34,720 nt of DNA. It comes from Candidatus Omnitrophota bacterium. GTDB taxonomy: Bacteria; Omnitrophota; Gorgyraeia; Duberdicusellales; 4484-171. The stretch is from the NCBI GenBank assembly GCA_023135855.1, contig JAGLSH010000002.1, forward strand, positions 1-34,720, written 5' to 3'. Positions 32,863-34,720 of the stretch are shown here, in pieces; the first letter of the stretch is position 1, and each line of letters begins with the position of its first letter. A program made the translations under genes and the position numbers. Below the pieces are notes generated by a model, which was not told where the DNA came from, ran no database searches, and was given only the letters and a program-made list of their open reading frames with translations.

Positions 32863-34131
32863 ATGTCTAAGATTAAATCAGTAAAGGCAAGAGAAGTAAT
32901 TGATTCTAGAGGAAACCCTACTGTAGAAGTAGATATAACATTAAGCAATGGTGCTTTTGGTAGGGCAATAGTTCCTTCAGGTGCATCAACCGGGGAGTTC
33001 GAAGCTTTAGAGCTTCGCGATAAGGATAAGGACAGGTTTTTGGGGAAAGGAGTTTTAAAAGCAGTAAGCAATGTTAATAAAATAATCGCACCTAAGATTA
33101 AAGATAAAGATGCAGATTTTCGTAAAATTGATAAGTTGCTTCTTGCCCTTGATGGAACAGCTAACAAGGCTAAATTAGGAGCTAATGCGATACTTGGAGT
33201 ATCTTTGGCTTTAGCAAAAGCAGCAGCTAATTCAAAAGGAGTACCTCTTTATAAGTATTTAGGCGGAGCAAAGGCTAATCTCTTGCCTATTCCATTAATG
33301 AATATTCTGAATGGAGGAATGCATGCTGATAATAATTTAGATATTCAAGAGTTTATGATTGCTCCTTTGGGCTTTAGTAAATTTAGTAGAGCTATTCAAG
33401 CTGCAGTAGAAATTTTCCATAATCTAGCAGCAATTTTAAAGAAGAAAAAACTTTCAACTTCAGTAGGTGATGAAGGTGGATTTGCTCCTAACTTAAAAAG
33501 CAATGAAGAAGCTCTTGAACTTATAATCCAGGCAATTAAAGCTGCTGGTTATAAGCCAGGTAAGGAAGTGGCTCTTGCTCTTGATCCAGCTGCAAGTTCA
33601 TTCTATAAGAATGGAAGCTATATTTTTGAGGGTAAAAAGAGAGATTCTAAGTATATGATTGATTTTTATAGTCGGATGGCTAAGAAGTATCCGATAGTTT
33701 CAATAGAGGATGGTCTAGATGAAAACGATTGGGAAGGCTGGGCTAATCTTACTAAGAAATTAGGTAAGAAAATTCAAATTGTTGGTGATGATTTATTTGT
33801 TACCAACACTAAGAAATTAAAGCAGGGAATAGATAATAAGACAGCTAATTCTATTCTTATTAAGGTAAATCAAATTGGTACTTTATCTGAAACTTTAGAA
33901 GCAATCAGTATGGCTAGTAAGGCAGGGTATACTTCAGTAATTTCTCATCGTTCCGGTGAAACTGAAGATACAACGATTGCTCATTTAGCAGTTGGAAAAG
34001 CTTGTGGTCAAATTAAGACTGGTTCGCTTTCAAGGACAGATAGAGTTGCTAAATATAATGAGTTATTGAGAATAGAAGAGGAGTTAGGTAAAAAAGCTCG
34101 CTATGGTGGAAAAACTTTTCAGTATAAGTAA
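32863..34131 (+). CDS. eno: Enolase
   Basis: Interconverts 2-phosphoglycerate and phosphoenolpyruvate; also a degradosome partner in some bacteria. 422 residues from the ATG at 32863, chosen because GAGGAGG (32851-32857) precedes it and the protein then starts MSKIKSVKAREVIDSRGNPT as is normal; an in-frame ATG at 32839 lies before the SD. SGASTGEFEALELRD, NILNGGMHADNNLDIQEFMI, GDEGGFAPNL, SIEDGLDENDW, GDDLFVTN, LIKVNQIGT and SHRSGETEDT are all intact. Its end overlaps ftsB by 29 bases. Confidence 0.97.
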   Translation: MSKIKSVKAREVIDSRGNPTVEVDITLSNGAFGRAIVPSGASTGEFEALELRDKDKDRFLGKGVLKAVSNVNKIIAPKIKDKDADFRKIDKLLLALDGTANKAKLGANAILGVSLALAKAAANSKGVPLYKYLGGAKANLLPIPLMNILNGGMHADNNLDIQEFMIAPLGFSKFSRAIQAAVEIFHNLAAILKKKKLSTSVGDEGGFAPNLKSNEEALELIIQAIKAAGYKPGKEVALALDPAASSFYKNGSYIFEGKKRDSKYMIDFYSRMAKKYPIVSIEDGLDENDWEGWANLTKKLGKKIQIVGDDLFVTNTKKLKQGIDNKTANSILIKVNQIGTLSETLEAISMASKAGYTSVISHRSGETEDTTIAHLAVGKACGQIKTGSLSRTDRVAKYNELLRIEEELGKKARYGGKTFQYK

Positions 34132-34399
34132 GAATAAGTGGGTAAGGATAGTAGGCGGTACTTTTCTCTTATTTATTTTAGTTATGGTAATTTACTTTCC
34201 TAATTATGCCAGACTAAAGAAATTAAGAGATGCCAACAAGAAACTTATCTTAGAGAATGCTGCAATAATTGAGGAAATACAAGATTATGAAGATAAGCTT
34301 AAGATGGTTGGTGAAGATCCGTATCTTTATGAAAAGATTGCTCGGGAAGAGTTAGGAATAGCCAGAGATGGTGAAATAGTTATTGACATAGAAGAATAA
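34103..34399 (+). CDS. ftsB: FtsB/DivIC-type septum formation initiator
   Basis: Bitopic division protein that, with FtsL and FtsQ, recruits and activates the septal synthase. 98 residues: a short basic cytoplasmic tail, one membrane helix (about 15-33), a coiled coil (about 35-65) and the family C-terminal motif DPYLYEKIAREELGIARDGEIV. The ATG at 34103 (or the adjacent GTG at 34106) lies inside the end of eno; no later in-frame start exists before the helix. Adjacency to eno is the usual arrangement across many phyla. Confidence 0.92.
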   Translation: MVEKLFSISKNKWVRIVGGTFLLFILVMVIYFPNYARLKKLRDANKKLILENAAIIEEIQDYEDKLKMVGEDPYLYEKIAREELGIARDGEIVIDIEE

Positions 34400-34424
34400 G
34401 TTGTTAACATATATAGTAATTTCG

Positions 34425-34449
34425 CGGGGCAAGCCGTAAGGCAGTCCCG
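34425..34449 (+). promoter_or_regulatory. Hairpin in the tRNA leader
   Basis: CGGGGC (34425-34430) pairs with GTCCCG (34444-34449), with an inner GCC (34433-34435)/GGC (34440-34442) stem. The 8-mer TCGCGGGG at 34422-34429 is repeated at the start of the tRNA (34468-34475). No T-run follows, so it is not a standard terminator of ftsB; a precursor processing structure is possible. Confidence 0.4.
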
Positions 34450-34468
34450 TCTAACAAACCAGAAAACT

Positions 34469-34542
34469 CGCGGGGTAGAGCAGTCCGGTAGCTCGCAAGG
34501 CTCATAACCTTGAGGTCACAAGTTCAAATCTTGTCCCCGCAA
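34469..34542 (+). tRNA. Initiator tRNA-fMet (anticodon CAT)
   Basis: 74 bases forming a full cloverleaf. The acceptor arms CGCGGGG and CCCCGCA leave C1 unpaired with A72, the hallmark of bacterial initiators, and A11-U24 is also initiator-like. D arm GAGC/GCTC, anticodon stem CAAGG/CCTTG around the loop CTCATAA (anticodon CAT at 34503-34505), T stem ACAAG/CTTGT with loop TTCAAAT, A73 at 34542. The 3' CCA is not encoded. The three G-C pairs usual next to the initiator anticodon loop are reduced to two: position 29-41 is A-U. Confidence 0.95.
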
Positions 34543-34554
34543 CTAGAAAAATAC

Positions 34555-34583
34555 GCCCGAGGGAAACCTCGGGCTTTATTTTT
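34555..34583 (+). terminator. Intrinsic terminator after tRNA-fMet
   Basis: Perfect 8-bp stem GCCCGAGG (34555-34562), loop GAAA, CCTCGGGC (34567-34574), followed by TTTATTTTT. Twelve bases after the tRNA, so it probably ends the eno-ftsB-tRNA transcript or the tRNA alone. Confidence 0.9.
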
Positions 34584-34600
34584 CTTGTGCCGAGTGCCCT

Positions 34601-34629
34601 CTGGTCAATATTCGTAGAATATTTACCAG
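34601..34629. repeat. 13-bp hairpin downstream of the terminator
   Basis: CTGGTCAATATTC (34601-34613), loop GTA, GAATATTTACCAG (34617-34629), one mismatch. It lies in the 137-base tail after the terminator, in which no gene is recognisable. Confidence 0.6.
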
Positions 34630-34659
34630 TATATAGGGGCGCCGGTACCAGAATATAAG

Positions 34660-34695
34660 AAGCCCATATTGCATAATTGTAGTCTGGGTTTTTTT
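34660..34695 (+). terminator. Weak candidate terminator near the right edge
   Basis: AAGCCCA (34660-34666) pairs with TGGGTTT (34685-34691, one G-U pair) across an 18-base loop, followed by a T-run to 34695. The long loop makes it weak; it could also be an attenuator in the leader of a gene beyond the window. Confidence 0.35.
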
Positions 34696-34720
34696 GTGAT
34701 AGTGTAAACTATTATTCGCA

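Noticed and set aside
34422..34542. Integration site at the tRNA, suggested by the TCGCGGGG direct repeat
   Set aside because: The repeat copies the 5' end of the tRNA; integrases usually use the anticodon loop or 3' end. No integrase or element is nearby.

Overview
The window is a 34.7 kb piece of an AT-rich, gene-dense bacterial chromosome. It carries 41 protein genes (one cut by the left edge) and one tRNA. No stretch without a gene exceeds 180 bases. Most likely it comes from an uncultivated diderm of the Omnitrophota type. That placement is an inference from three things: a small exported protein with the TTYYPSPxGVYK motif (which I associate with that phylum from memory), LptF/LptG (outer-membrane LPS export), and the DapL lysine route combined with a cyclic ArgJ arginine route. 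A 16S or ribosomal-protein tree would be needed to confirm it.

Layout. (1) 1-9063, + strand: tightly overlapping housekeeping genes cysS (partial), tmk, holB, ricT, metG, tatD and mtnA, then a GNAT-like protein and a small cupin, then thiL, tsaE and tsaB. (2) 9061-9473: a four-helix-bundle (23S-IVS type) gene framed by inverted ATAAGTT-rich repeats, wedged between tsaB and alr; it looks like a small mobile element. (3) 10600-13475, - strand: comF, lptF, lptG, meeting alr with abutting stop codons. (4) 13476-17168: a divergent promoter region, a large PAS/PAS/GAF/GAF histidine kinase, a receiver-only response regulator with its own promoter, and a PilZ protein. (5) 17185-18989: VanZ-like protein, RluA-type pseudouridine synthase, YbgC thioesterase, DUF192 protein. 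(6) 19104-32221: a 13 kb arginine plus lysine cluster argC-argJ-argB-argD-argF-argG-argH-lysA-dapF-(TTYYPSP protein)-dapA-dapB-dapL. ArgJ recycles the acetyl group, so argA is not strictly needed. DapL takes tetrahydrodipicolinate straight to LL-DAP, so dapD/C/E are not needed. (7) 32237-34720: a secreted PEBP-family protein, eno, ftsB, initiator tRNA-fMet and an intrinsic terminator.

No defence system, CRISPR array, prophage or biosynthetic novelty is evident; the gene content is ordinary core metabolism. The unusual signals lie in small repeats. An imperfect palindrome is translated as a 24-residue N-terminal extension of ArgC. A GC-rich double palindrome is read in frame inside DapF. A large compound palindrome lies between argJ and argB. 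The four-helix-bundle gene has near-perfect 17-bp inverted ends. Together these suggest a chromosome colonised by short palindromic elements tolerated even inside essential genes. A second, weaker signal is a GTAAA(A)CCC box next to the -35 elements of the kinase, regulator and comF promoters.
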